Below, in pieces: positions 42,089 through 50,669 of a stretch of DNA of 64,000 nt (positions are counted from its first letter, which is position 1; every line of letters begins with the position of its first letter). The stretch is from an uncultured bacterium. GTDB lineage: Bacteria > Cyanobacteriota > Vampirovibrionia > Gastranaerophilales > Gastranaerophilaceae. Location: assembly GCA_949298985.1 (NCBI GenBank), contig CASFYV010000031.1, positions 1-64,000 of the forward strand, written 5' to 3'. The notes below the pieces were generated by a model. The model saw only the letters and a list, made by a program, of their open reading frames with translations. It did no database searches and had not been told where the DNA came from. The translations under genes were made by a program, and so were the position numbers.

Positions 42089-42805
42089 TTAACCCTGATC
42101 CAATTTTTCTATTTTTACATTAAATACACTTTCAATATCAACTCCGTTTAATACTGTTGTTATTAAATCTTCAGGAGAAAATTTTTGTTCCAAATGAGGA
42201 ATAAGTCCTAAAATTTTGACATTGGTATACTCTTCTATAACTCTTGGAATAGCATTTAATAGAGATTTAGAGCAATCTTCATAAATATTATTTATAACAA
42301 CACCTCTAATTTCAACACCTTTTTCTTGAGCAGCATATATTGACAATAATGTATCATTTATAGAATCCTCTCTTGGAGTTAAAACAAATAACACAGGTAT
42401 TTGAAGTTTTTTTATTAAATCTATAGTTTGAATATTAGGAGCAAGTGGGCTTAAAAGTCCGCTATCACCATCTAAAAGGGTACAATCTGAAATTGTTAAT
42501 AATCTTGAATATTCACTATTTATTAAATCTATATCAATTGGTTCGTTTTCTAATTCAGAAGCAATTAAAGGTTCTAAATTTGATTTATATAAATACGAAA
42601 AATGTGTATCAATGTAAGGATCAACAGTTTTTATAAAAGTTAAATCCGGAGATTGCATAAAACCATTGTGTTCAATACCTGAAGTTTGAATAGGTTTATA
42701 AACACAAGTAGAATATCCTAAAGACTGCATAGTTCCTGCAATGCCAGCTGTTAGAAATGTTTTGCCTTCTTTATTATTTGCTGATGATATATATAAATTT
42801 AACAT
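42089..42805 (-). CDS. BioD-like P-loop protein (putative dethiobiotin synthetase)
   Basis: A 238-residue ATPase of the BioD family. The order of motifs matches dethiobiotin synthetase: a P-loop SSANNKEGKTFLTAGI, then CVYKPIQTSG as the KPxxTG segment, then TLLDGDSGLLSPLAPN in place of the usual EGAGGxxxP, and GVVINNI. The P-loop lacks the canonical GTDTxVGKT form and the EGAGG glutamate appears as aspartate, so biotin function is uncertain. No other bio gene is present in the window. A related BioD-like regulatory domain is an alternative. Confidence 0.7.
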   Translation of the reverse strand: MLNLYISSANNKEGKTFLTAGIAGTMQSLGYSTCVYKPIQTSGIEHNGFMQSPDLTFIKTVDPYIDTHFSYLYKSNLEPLIASELENEPIDIDLINSEYSRLLTISDCTLLDGDSGLLSPLAPNIQTIDLIKKLQIPVLFVLTPREDSINDTLLSIYAAQEKGVEIRGVVINNIYEDCSKSLLNAIPRVIEEYTNVKILGLIPHLEQKFSPEDLITTVLNGVDIESVFNVKIEKLDQG

Positions 42806-42817
42806 AGAATCCTTTTA

Positions 42818-43234
42818 TTAATAAATTATTTGTACTGTAATATTTCTCGAACGAGGTTTGTTATCAAAGTCCAGTAATACAACTTGTTGCCAAGTTCCTA
42901 AATTTAGAAGTCCATCTTTTAGAGCAATATTAACAGAGTTACCAACAAGAGCGGCTCTAACATGAGCATAACCATTTCCATCGTGCCATATTTCATCGTG
43001 ATGATATTCTATACCTGTAGGTGCGATTCTTTCAAGAGCTTCTTTTAAATCTTGCACTAAACCTCTTTCAAACTCTATAGTAGTAACAGCAGAGGTACTC
43101 CCTTGAACTGATATACAAACAAGAGCATCTTTTAATTCTTTTTGATAAACACAGTTTTGCACATGTTTTGTTATATCAATAATATCATTGTTCCCTTGTG
43201 TATGAATTGTAAATTGATCATTAATTATCGGCAT
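42818..43234 (-). CDS. YjbQ family protein (UPF0047)
   Basis: A 138-residue protein of the YjbQ/UPF0047 family with TIHTQGNNDIIDITKHVQN, the hallmark VQGSTSAVTTIEFERGLV and YAHVRAALVGNSVNIALKDG, plus HHDEIWHDGNG, which supplies conserved histidine/aspartate residues. Some members show secondary thiamine-phosphate synthase activity, but the cellular role is not established. The ATG at 43234 is preferred to a TTG at 43240 because GAGG lies six bases upstream of the former. The gene overlaps the yqaA-like gene end by 14 bases. Confidence 0.92.
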   Translation of the reverse strand: MPIINDQFTIHTQGNNDIIDITKHVQNCVYQKELKDALVCISVQGSTSAVTTIEFERGLVQDLKEALERIAPTGIEYHHDEIWHDGNGYAHVRAALVGNSVNIALKDGLLNLGTWQQVVLLDFDNKPRSRNITVQIIY

Positions 43235-43823
43235 TATCAACCTCTTCCTTTACTCTTATTAAAGAATGTCGTTTTTTATATATAACGACGCAAAACAAAA
43301 CTATAAGAACAGTAACAGCTAAAATTACAAGTTCTAAGTATTTTTTTACAGTTTCACCAAAGAACATTAAAACAATACTTACAAGAAAAAATCTAGCACC
43401 ACGTCCTACAAAACTTGCAAGGAAGAATTTTATAAAATTCATATCCAAGATTCCACTTGCGATAGTAAAAATTTTATAAGGAATAGGAGTAAAGGCTGAG
43501 AAAAACACTGCAAAAGAACCATATTCTTTATACATTTTCTCTACGGCATCAAATTTATCGTGATTTTTTCTGAATAGAAAATTAAAAACAGGACGTCCTC
43601 CGAATTTCCCTATTAAATAACCAATAGCACCTCCTACAGCAGAAGCTATTGTACATACAGTTGCGTAATATAAAGCTTTTTCAGGCTTAGCTAAATCCAT
43701 AGCAATAAGTAAAATATCAGGCGGAGGCACTAAAAAGAAACTTTCTACACAAGAATTTATAGCAAGTCCTTGTACTCCCATAGCCTGAAACCAATTATTC
43801 ATCGTTACAAATATTTCGTGCAT
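43221..43823 (-). CDS. YqaA-type DedA/VTT-family membrane protein
   Basis: A 200-residue inner-membrane protein of the SNARE-associated (VTT) group. FFLVPPPDILLIAMDLAKPE is the characteristic YqaA N-terminal motif, GGAIGYLIGKFGGRPVFNFL follows, and FFSAFTPIPYKIFTIASGIL is the hallmark re-entrant segment, followed by VGRGARFF. The DedA superfamily has roles in lipid flipping or envelope homeostasis. It lies three bases after rqcP and overlaps yjbQ, so it is cotranscribed with them. Confidence 0.9.
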   Translation of the reverse strand: MHEIFVTMNNWFQAMGVQGLAINSCVESFFLVPPPDILLIAMDLAKPEKALYYATVCTIASAVGGAIGYLIGKFGGRPVFNFLFRKNHDKFDAVEKMYKEYGSFAVFFSAFTPIPYKIFTIASGILDMNFIKFFLASFVGRGARFFLVSIVLMFFGETVKKYLELVILAVTVLIVLFCVVIYKKRHSLIRVKEEVDNADN

Positions 43824-43826
43824 AGC

Positions 43827-44072
43827 TTATTCAATTTCCTTATATAAACTTGAAGCCTCTTGTATACTCACATTGCCTGTAGGAATAACAAGCACTTCTA
43901 CTTTTTCTACTCTATTAGAGTACTCAATTTCAATAATATCACCAACTTTTAATTGCTTTGCCGGTTTTGCAGAATTACCGTTAACTAATACTCTTCCCAT
44001 TTCTGAAACAGTATTAGCAACAGTTCTTCTTTTTATAAGTCTTGATACTTTTAAAAACTTATCTAATCTCAT
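43827..44072 (-). CDS. rqcP: S4-domain RNA-binding protein, RqcP type
   Basis: An 81-residue protein consisting of an S4 RNA-binding domain: MRLDKFLKVSRLIKRRTVAN, then GRVLVNGNSAKPAKQLKVGD and IIEIEYSNRVEKVEVL. The sequence and length match RqcP (YlmH/YabO-like), which works with RqcH to extend alanine tails on stalled nascent chains in ribosome-associated quality control. The related heat-shock protein Hsp15 is a less likely alternative. The ATG overlaps the punA stop as ATGA. Confidence 0.9.
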   Translation of the reverse strand: MRLDKFLKVSRLIKRRTVANTVSEMGRVLVNGNSAKPAKQLKVGDIIEIEYSNRVEKVEVLVIPTGNVSIQEASSLYKEIE

Positions 44073-44872
44073 AATTCTTTTATAATTTCTTTAACTAAAC
44101 TTTTAAATTTTTCTTTAGCCACATTGGCAGCTTGAATAACATCCTCGTGAGAAAGTCCAACAGTACTTACTCCTGCTGCAGAATTACAAATACAGCTTAA
44201 GCCGATTACTTTCATCTTTGCCCAAGAAGCAACAACCGCTTCCGGTACAGTTGACATACCAACAGCATCTGCACCGATAACACGAGCCATTTTAACTTCT
44301 GCAGGAGTTTCATAAGACGGACCTGTGAATGCCATATAAACACCTTCTTGAAGATCTATTCCAAGTTTTTTAGAAATTTTTCTTGCAAGCTCAACATACT
44401 CTGCTGTATAGATATTACTCATATCAGGGAATCTTTCACCCATTGAATCATCATTTGGACCAATTAAAGGATTTACTCCCATATGGTTAATGTGGTCTGT
44501 TATTATCATTAAATCAGAAGGTTTGAATTTAGCGTTTACTCCACCAGCAGCGTTAGTTACAATAAGAGTTTCTACTCCTAATTTTTTCATAACTTTTATA
44601 GGGAAAACAACTTTTTGAATAGAATGTCCTTCATAAAAATGGAATCTTCCTTGCATCATAACAACTTTTTTATCGTTTATTTTTGCAAAAACTAACCTTC
44701 CTTTGTGTCCTGAAACAGTTGATGCTTCAAATCCAGGGATTTCTGAATAAGAAATCGCTTTTTCGCAATATTCATCAGCTAAATCTCCAAGACCTGAACC
44801 TAGAATAATCCCGATTTCAGGTTTAAAATCCTCTATAACATTTTTAATATACTCACAAGCCTTATCTAACAT
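44069..44872 (-). CDS. punA: Purine-nucleoside phosphorylase
   Basis: A 267-residue trimeric-type phosphorylase that splits purine nucleosides to base and ribose-1-phosphate. It shows GIILGSGLGDLADE near 20-33, SGHKGRLVFAKINDKKVVMM, QGRFHFYEGHSIQKVVFPI, LIVTNAAGGVNAKFKPSDLM, FTGPSYETPAEVKMARVIGA and DAVGMSTVPEAVVASWAKMK. A longer frame to 44923 exists; the ATG at 44872 matches family length and has GGGAG upstream. A 10-bp inverted repeat lies in its leader. It begins the minus-strand operon with rqcP, yqaA-like, yjbQ, bioD-like and rsmD. Confidence 0.96.
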   Translation of the reverse strand: MLDKACEYIKNVIEDFKPEIGIILGSGLGDLADEYCEKAISYSEIPGFEASTVSGHKGRLVFAKINDKKVVMMQGRFHFYEGHSIQKVVFPIKVMKKLGVETLIVTNAAGGVNAKFKPSDLMIITDHINHMGVNPLIGPNDDSMGERFPDMSNIYTAEYVELARKISKKLGIDLQEGVYMAFTGPSYETPAEVKMARVIGADAVGMSTVPEAVVASWAKMKVIGLSCICNSAAGVSTVGLSHEDVIQAANVAKEKFKSLVKEIIKEL

Positions 44873-44891
44873 AACACTAAATCTCCCAAAC

Positions 44892-44921
44892 GGTATTTTA
44901 TAATAAACAAAATAAAATACC
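44892..44921. promoter_or_regulatory. Perfect 10-bp inverted repeat upstream of punA
   Basis: GGTATTTTAT (44892-44901) and ATAAAATACC (44912-44921) are exact inverted repeats around a 10-base spacer. The right edge on the minus strand is only four bases from the GGGAG Shine-Dalgarno of punA. It could be an operator overlapping the promoter (a TATAAA is inside the repeat on the minus strand) or an mRNA hairpin next to the ribosome-binding site. Confidence 0.55.
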
Positions 44922-44956
44922 AATAGGGAATGGAATAATAAGCAAAATAGAAATTG

Positions 44957-44990
44957 TAAAAAAGTCTCGAATAATTTATATTCAAGACTT
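44957..44990 (-). terminator. Intrinsic terminator after the LysM protein gene
   Basis: On the minus strand AAGTCTTGAATA (44990-44979) pairs with TATTCGAGACTT (44973-44962) with one G-U, loop of five, followed by a T run. It lies 16 bases after the stop of the 1109-residue gene and before the punA leader. Confidence 0.8.
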
Positions 44991-45005
44991 TTGTTATAAT
45001 TTTAC

Positions 45006-48000
45006 TTATACATTAGATTTGTATAATATTTTTGCATATAATTCCAATATAAGTAGGTCTAACTGTTTTGCTGTTGTTTCATCATATCGCTCTCCAGCCT
45101 CATAATTTTTAGAGAAGTTAAATTTACCATCATTAGAACAGCCAAAGAAATCAGCTAATTTTTTATATTCTTCTGTATTTTGTAACTTCAAAGATGCGGC
45201 TTTTCTCATCAAAGCTTTTGGTATTCTATTACACAATGCTTTTCCTGGTTTAGCACCACTTGAAATAATCCATTCATTAGCGATATATTGCATAATTCCT
45301 TCATTAGGAGATTTTGAATAGAATCCATCTATTATACCTGTTACGTTATCAGGAGTTACATAATTTTCAAAACCTTTTTCTGTACCTCTTAACATTTTTG
45401 CAATATTACCTGATCCTGCACCTTCAAGCTCTTTAAACATAGCTTGTCCATGTTCATAGCCGGTTTTTGAAAGTTTTATAAGTATAAGTGTATCATCTTT
45501 TGTTCCGAATTGTTTATCTTCCCCACGGGAATAACCGTCAGTTCTATAAATTGTATCACCTATAGCATATCTATCTTGAGCTACTTTGGTTACCCAATGT
45601 TTATTTACTGCATTATTTAAATATTTATTTCGTTCATTATATTTTACACCATTATCAAGTAATTCAAATACGGCAGATTTTGTTGCATCGTCCCATTGAG
45701 CTTTTTGAGCATCTATATTATATAGTTCACCAAATGGTATAAGTTCTTTATCTAATTTTGCAACTTTTTGGATAAAATCTTTATCATTTTGATTAGATTT
45801 TACTAATTCAGCAATTTTATTTTTTACAGCTGTTGGATTTTTTGATTTAGCTCCAGCAATTAAATCTAAATCATTTTTCCCTAATGTTTTTAGTACTGCA
45901 TTAAAATATTTTTCAGCATCACTTTTTGTACAATTAGATGGTAAAATATTGTTTACAAATTGTGTTACATCAACCCCTTGAGGAAGATTAGATTTATCGA
46001 AGGTAACATTATTACCATCAATTTTCATATATTGTTTCACAAGTTTTGTTTTTGTCTCATCAGATATTGTACTACTTTCATCAATAAATTTTACCAATCT
46101 ATCTACAATATCTTTATCATTAGGATATTTTTCTACTATTTTATCAAATGGCAAATGATAATTTTTATCTGTAGCAACTTTATTATCTATAAAATCAATT
46201 ACATCTTTTTTGGTATTCATTTTATCAACCATTTCAGCGTAGTGTGGTACAGTATATGGTCCACTTAAATTCTTTTCCAAAGCTTCATTATATTGACCTT
46301 TGCCCATGTCATCCTTATTTACATATTTTACTAATGCTTTATTAAATTCATAATAATATCTAGACAAGTTCTCCATTTCTTCATAAGTAGGTCTTCTTAA
46401 TGGCTTGAATGTGTATGTTTTATTACCATCATTATCTGTTGTGACCTCAAAATAAGTTTCAAGAATTTCTATCTTTGCTTTTTTCTTATCTTCATCAGAC
46501 AAATCAGTTTCATTTATCCAATTCATTACAAAATCTAAATAAACAGCATTTCCCAGATTACCTTTATCTAAGGTATAAATTTCTTTAGCTTTAGCTACTA
46601 CGGCATCAACTACATCTTTGCTATTAATATCAATATTAATATTAAGATAATCAATAACTTCTAAGCCATTGTTATTAATAAGAGCTATGATATCTTCATC
46701 TTTTGCTTTTAATTCAGTAGCTTTAAAAGCAAGTGATTTAGCTAATTCCGGGTCTTTAGTATCAATATATTTTTTAAACAAAGCTGCTTTCTTTTCATCT
46801 GTATCAGCAGCATCCAGTTCTGTTAAGAATGTATCTAACAACTTAGGATCTCTAGTAGCGTAGCCGCCAATGCTATAGTATCTTAGAATACCATCTATAT
46901 TATAGAAGTCCATATATTTTTCATGAACCCCGTTTGTACTATCGGATTCAATTTTATAGCCATTAACTGATTTTAAATTAGATACTTCTTCTTTTAACTT
47001 GATTTCTTCATCAGTTAGTTTTTTACCGTCTTTTTCTTTTGCTCGAATTTCTTGATAAATACCTGCTAAAATCTCATGTGCAGTCTTATCTTTTTCAAGC
47101 ACTGTTGTAACAGCACCATTTTCATTATTAAATAAGAAATTTATAACATCAGCATTTCTTGTAAGTAACAAATCTTGTACAAATGCTTTATACTCATCTG
47201 ATGTTCTATCTACATAATTATCATCACGGAGTTTATTGGCAACATTTTTAATTACCTGAAGATTCCCATTTGTAATACTAACAAGTTCTTTTAACGCTTG
47301 TAAGTTTGCCTCTTTTCTTGTTTTAGCAGCTTCTTCTGTTTCACCTTGAACAGCCTCTTTTATTTTTTGAACAGCTTCATCAAAAGCTTTTGTTTTATTT
47401 TTTACTTCTTCTAATGTTTCTGCAGATAAATTTACTCCGGCAGATAAACTATCATCATCAGCGTATTTTTTAACAAAAACTTCTTTTCCATCATTAGTTA
47501 CTTTAGTATAACCATCTGCAAGAGCTTCTTCTGTACCTACTAAAGTATTAGTTTTAATATTTATACTGGATGGTGTATTTAATTTTTTTACAGCTTCTTC
47601 GCTTAAGCCTTGATATCCAGCATTAGAATATACAGAAGTTCCTTTATCTACATTCGGGTTTTTACCTTTATCTGTAGTAGGTTTTGTAACTTCTTTTTCT
47701 GGAGTTGTCTCTACTTCTTCCACAGGAGCTGCTCCATTTGCGGATTGAACCTTTAATTCAGTTCCTAATTTTATATTGTTTACGTCTTTAATATTATTAA
47801 CCAAAACTATTTGAGCCATTCTTTCATTAATATCTTGAGGTCTTGGCTTTTTTCCTTCATTTTCTAAAGCTTCTTTGGCAATTTTATATAATGTCATTCC
47901 CGTATCAATTTTTACGGTCTTTCCATTAAATTGATTTGTAAAAACTTCTTTATCATATTTTTTAGTCAAATTTTGAATATATTGATTAAAAGCTCTTTGA

Positions 48001-48335
48001 GAAGTTTTTCCATCATCAGATAATTTTTCTTTCTTTTCTATTTTATTGGAACTAAAAAATGTTGTTTTATCTTGACCTGATTTAAAATAATCATTAGTGT
48101 ATTTATCAACATCATAATCTTTTAAATTGCCACCATTAAAATTACTTAAAGCTTTTTGTAATAAATCTAATTCATATTTATCGACTTTACCATCTCCACC
48201 TTCTGTTTTGCTATCAATTAAATCAAATAACAGTGCTAGACTTTTTAAGTCCTTATGTTTATTAATTAAATCCTTATAGCTGTCACCTTCATTAATCACA
48301 TAAGTTTTCCCATTAACATTTAATTCATAGCCCAT
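45006..48335 (-). CDS. Very large LysM-domain protein of unknown function
   Basis: A 1109-residue protein without a signal peptide. The N-terminus has a short EF-hand/dockerin-like loop (about 41-55, IDSKTEGGDGKVDKYEL) that could bind calcium. A LysM domain follows at about 140-200 (GKTVKIDTGMTLYKIAKEAL, then MAQIVLVNNIKDVNNIKLG), then a Thr/Glu/Pro-rich linker near 205-230. The remaining 850 residues are helical, rich in Lys, Asp, Asn and Glu, with no family I recognise; a C-terminal part (about 960-1109) has IGDTIYRTDGYSRGEDKQFG and RIPKALMRKAASLKLQNTEE. LysM domains bind GlcNAc-containing glycans such as peptidoglycan. It has a strong AAAGGAG Shine-Dalgarno, a structured leader and its own terminator, so it is monocistronic. 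Confidence 0.85.
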   Translation of the reverse strand: MGYELNVNGKTYVINEGDSYKDLINKHKDLKSLALLFDLIDSKTEGGDGKVDKYELDLLQKALSNFNGGNLKDYDVDKYTNDYFKSGQDKTTFFSSNKIEKKEKLSDDGKTSQRAFNQYIQNLTKKYDKEVFTNQFNGKTVKIDTGMTLYKIAKEALENEGKKPRPQDINERMAQIVLVNNIKDVNNIKLGTELKVQSANGAAPVEEVETTPEKEVTKPTTDKGKNPNVDKGTSVYSNAGYQGLSEEAVKKLNTPSSINIKTNTLVGTEEALADGYTKVTNDGKEVFVKKYADDDSLSAGVNLSAETLEEVKNKTKAFDEAVQKIKEAVQGETEEAAKTRKEANLQALKELVSITNGNLQVIKNVANKLRDDNYVDRTSDEYKAFVQDLLLTRNADVINFLFNNENGAVTTVLEKDKTAHEILAGIYQEIRAKEKDGKKLTDEEIKLKEEVSNLKSVNGYKIESDSTNGVHEKYMDFYNIDGILRYYSIGGYATRDPKLLDTFLTELDAADTDEKKAALFKKYIDTKDPELAKSLAFKATELKAKDEDIIALINNNGLEVIDYLNINIDINSKDVVDAVVAKAKEIYTLDKGNLGNAVYLDFVMNWINETDLSDEDKKKAKIEILETYFEVTTDNDGNKTYTFKPLRRPTYEEMENLSRYYYEFNKALVKYVNKDDMGKGQYNEALEKNLSGPYTVPHYAEMVDKMNTKKDVIDFIDNKVATDKNYHLPFDKIVEKYPNDKDIVDRLVKFIDESSTISDETKTKLVKQYMKIDGNNVTFDKSNLPQGVDVTQFVNNILPSNCTKSDAEKYFNAVLKTLGKNDLDLIAGAKSKNPTAVKNKIAELVKSNQNDKDFIQKVAKLDKELIPFGELYNIDAQKAQWDDATKSAVFELLDNGVKYNERNKYLNNAVNKHWVTKVAQDRYAIGDTIYRTDGYSRGEDKQFGTKDDTLILIKLSKTGYEHGQAMFKELEGAGSGNIAKMLRGTEKGFENYVTPDNVTGIIDGFYSKSPNEGIMQYIANEWIISSGAKPGKALCNRIPKALMRKAASLKLQNTEEYKKLADFFGCSNDGKFNFSKNYEAGERYDETTAKQLDLLILELYAKILYKSNV

Positions 48336-48346
48336 TATATTGCTCC

Positions 48347-48399
48347 TTTCATCAACGCAAATACATTCCTTAGGATTTTTAACGGTTAGATTGATGAAA
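48347..48399 (-). promoter_or_regulatory. Leader stem-loop upstream of the LysM gene
   Basis: TTTCATCAA (48399-48391 on the minus strand) and TTGATGAAA (48355-48347) are exact inverted repeats enclosing 35 bases. The 3' arm runs directly into the GGAGC Shine-Dalgarno, so pairing would sequester the AAAGGAG region. The loop also contains the small palindrome TCCTTAGGA. The 5' arm lies close to the predicted transcription start. Confidence 0.5.
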
Positions 48400-48411
48400 A
48401 TCTTTAATAAA

Positions 48412-48440
48412 TAAATACAAATTTTTACAAAAATTTACAA
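48412..48440 (-). promoter_or_regulatory. Predicted promoter of the LysM protein gene
   Basis: On the minus strand: TTGTAA at 48440-48435, a 17-base spacer and TATTTA at 48417-48412. A second TTGTAA (48430-48425) lies ten bases nearer. The predicted start near 48405 places the leader stem-loop at the very 5' end of the mRNA. Confidence 0.4.
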
Positions 48441-48454
48441 TATTTTTTTTTAAT

Positions 48455-48487
48455 AAAAAAGCCCTTTCTATCTTGTTAGAAAGGACT
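48455..48487 (-). terminator. Intrinsic terminator after mlaD
   Basis: On the minus strand AGTCCTTTCTA (48487-48477) pairs with TAGAAAGGGCT (48470-48460) with one G-U pair and a 6-base loop, followed by six T. It lies 21 bases after the mlaD stop. Confidence 0.85.
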
Positions 48488-48508
48488 TTCGTATTTTGAA
48501 TTTTCTAA

Positions 48509-49864
48509 TTAAAACATTAATCTAAACAGTAAGAAACGTTTATTTAGTTTTTCAGAGAATTTCTTAAGATTAGCAACTGTCGCAGAAGTATCTTCAACTA
48601 TTTGTTTTAAACCTTCTTTATCCCCATTTTCTCCGTTTATTGTTTCCAATGCTGTTGCAACTTCGCACATTGTAACATTTAAATTATCAATTGATGTTTC
48701 TATTTTTGTTTTTAAGTTTTCATCTTTAGTCATATTATTAACAGAAGTTGAAATTTCGTTTAAATTATTCATTACCGCATTTAAATCTTCTCCAAATTCT
48801 TCTGCTTCAATTGATCCAAGAATAGGAGTTAATTGTTTTGATAAATTAGAAATAGCTTCTGCTGCATCATACATCATTGGTTTGAATTTTTCATCTCCAA
48901 TAATTCCATTAATATTTATTGCTAATTTATTAAAGTTTGTAGATACATCACTTAACATCCAAAGAATTGTATCAATATCGTTTCTTGAAGTATCAATTAA
49001 TTTTTCTGTTTTAGCTAAAGTTGTTGTAGCTTGTGCTGTTAATGATTTGAAATTAGTAACAGATTGTCTAATTTCTGAAATCATAGCATCATTTAATAAT
49101 TCGTTTATTATACGATTTGTTTCTGTTAAAGATTCAGCAGCTTTATATTGTAAATCCATAAAATCAGCTATCCTCATAGGTTCAACCACTGTATAAGGAG
49201 ATGTTTGATTTGGATAAGGAAGTGGAGTATTGTCCAATGGTTTTATTCTTAATTTCTTTTCACCATTTACATTAACAATTTCCCCTGTCATAAATCTTGG
49301 TAAAATTAAACCAGGTAGATTTACAAAGTATTCTACCCTATAAGCGTAATTTGTTTTTATATAATCTCTAACTTCTTCAGGAACTAATTTGGAAGACATT
49401 ATTTGAGATTTTTTTACTTTACCAACATCATAATATTTATCATCAAGTTTAATTTCAACATCAGCATCATTAGATAATAAATTATTATTTAGAACAGGAA
49501 TATAAACACTTCTTATTCTAGGCGGAGTAATTTCTAAAAATTGTTCTCCTATGAGCCCTGATTGTTGTATAGAAAGCATTGAAGCTTTTGGAATAGTAAT
49601 TCCAGGCTCAGTAATAACAAATCTTAGTTTTACATAACTCGATTCACCACTGACAACAGGAATAATTTCTTCAACTTGCCCAACACGAAGCCCCATCATC
49701 TGAACTCCTGAACCTGGACGCATTCCGTTTACATCTTTAAATTGTACTTCTATTCTTTCTGCTGAAGAAAAAGAACGCCCTTTTACCCATAGTATTGTAA
49801 ACAATAATATCGTAAGTGCTACAAGTGTTAAAATTCCTACTTTTACTGATGATGACATCTTCAT
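48509..49864 (-). CDS. mlaD: MlaD-type MCE-domain protein of the lipid-transport ABC system
   Basis: A 451-residue periplasmic-facing protein anchored by one N-terminal helix (about 8-27, VGILTLVALTILLFTILWV). The MCE domain follows immediately with VQFKDVNGMRPGSGVQMMGL and RVGQVEEIIPVV, about residues 40-125. The remainder is helical with a coiled-coil character (about 240-440). MlaD forms a hexameric channel that shuttles phospholipids between the membranes. It is the last gene of the mlaE-mlaF-mlaD operon. The C-terminal helical part is longer than in the short proteobacterial MlaD. Confidence 0.9.
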   Translation of the reverse strand: MKMSSSVKVGILTLVALTILLFTILWVKGRSFSSAERIEVQFKDVNGMRPGSGVQMMGLRVGQVEEIIPVVSGESSYVKLRFVITEPGITIPKASMLSIQQSGLIGEQFLEITPPRIRSVYIPVLNNNLLSNDADVEIKLDDKYYDVGKVKKSQIMSSKLVPEEVRDYIKTNYAYRVEYFVNLPGLILPRFMTGEIVNVNGEKKLRIKPLDNTPLPYPNQTSPYTVVEPMRIADFMDLQYKAAESLTETNRIINELLNDAMISEIRQSVTNFKSLTAQATTTLAKTEKLIDTSRNDIDTILWMLSDVSTNFNKLAININGIIGDEKFKPMMYDAAEAISNLSKQLTPILGSIEAEEFGEDLNAVMNNLNEISTSVNNMTKDENLKTKIETSIDNLNVTMCEVATALETINGENGDKEGLKQIVEDTSATVANLKKFSEKLNKRFLLFRLMF

Positions 49865-49915
49865 TTTATATATTATCCTCTTCTTTTTATTTTTTATTAT
49901 AAATTTCCTTTATTA

Positions 49916-50635
49916 CTATCCCTTCATTGTCATAGGCCCTTCTATTGAGGCATTCACAAATTGTTTAGTGTAAGGATTGTCAGCTTTTAATAAATCTTCA
50001 GGAGTTCCTTCAAAAACTGCATGACCATTATATAACATTAAGACAGAATCTGCAGTCCTCTTAATTGTTGACATTTGGTGAGTGACAACAATTGATGCAG
50101 CATTTGTTTCATTCTTTAGTCTTACAATATAATCCTCAATTAAAGTTGATGAAATTGGATCTAACCCGGCGGTTGGTTCATCATATAAAATAATTTTTGG
50201 TTCTGTAACTATTGCTCTTGCGAAACTGACACGTTTTTGCATACCACCTGAAAGTTCGGAAGGGTATTTCTTTTCAATCCCTGAAAGACCTACTAAATCT
50301 AGCTTTTCTGCAACTATTTTTTCTAATTCTTTTTTAGAATATTTGCCCCTTAAATCTTTTCTTTCTTGAAGTGCAAATGAGATATTATCAAAAACATTTA
50401 AAGAATCAAACAAGGCTGAATACTGGAAAACCATAGCTACATCACCACCAGTTGTTATAATCTCTCCTGAATCTTTTTCTATCAAACCGCTTATAAGTTT
50501 TAAAACAGTACTTTTTCCTGAGCCACTAAAACCTACTATAGAAAGAATTTTTCCATCATCAACTTTGAAAGAAATATCATTTAATATTACTTTTTTATCA
50601 AATGTTTTTACTAAATTTTTAACTTCTATACCCAT
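49916..50635 (-). CDS. mlaF: ABC transporter ATP-binding protein of the Mla lipid system
   Basis: A 239-residue ATPase with Walker A VGFSGSGKSTVLKLISGLIE at about 34-53, the Q-loop in VFQYSALFDSLNVFDNIS, the signature LSGGMQKRVSFARAIV, and Walker B IILYDEPTAGLDPISS followed by VTHQMSTIKRTADS. The GGMQKR form of the signature is typical of MlaF/MKL-type lipid transporters. It follows mlaE by 34 bases and precedes mlaD by 51. Confidence 0.94.
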   Translation of the reverse strand: MGIEVKNLVKTFDKKVILNDISFKVDDGKILSIVGFSGSGKSTVLKLISGLIEKDSGEIITTGGDVAMVFQYSALFDSLNVFDNISFALQERKDLRGKYSKKELEKIVAEKLDLVGLSGIEKKYPSELSGGMQKRVSFARAIVTEPKIILYDEPTAGLDPISSTLIEDYIVRLKNETNAASIVVTHQMSTIKRTADSVLMLYNGHAVFEGTPEDLLKADNPYTKQFVNASIEGPMTMKG

Positions 50636-50669
50636 TTTATGCCTTTTTTATTTTATATTACTTCAACTA

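Noticed and set aside
45960-46268. 102-codon plus-strand frame inside the LysM gene
   Set aside because: Shadow of the large minus-strand gene, low-complexity Ile/Phe/Tyr composition and no ribosome-binding site.
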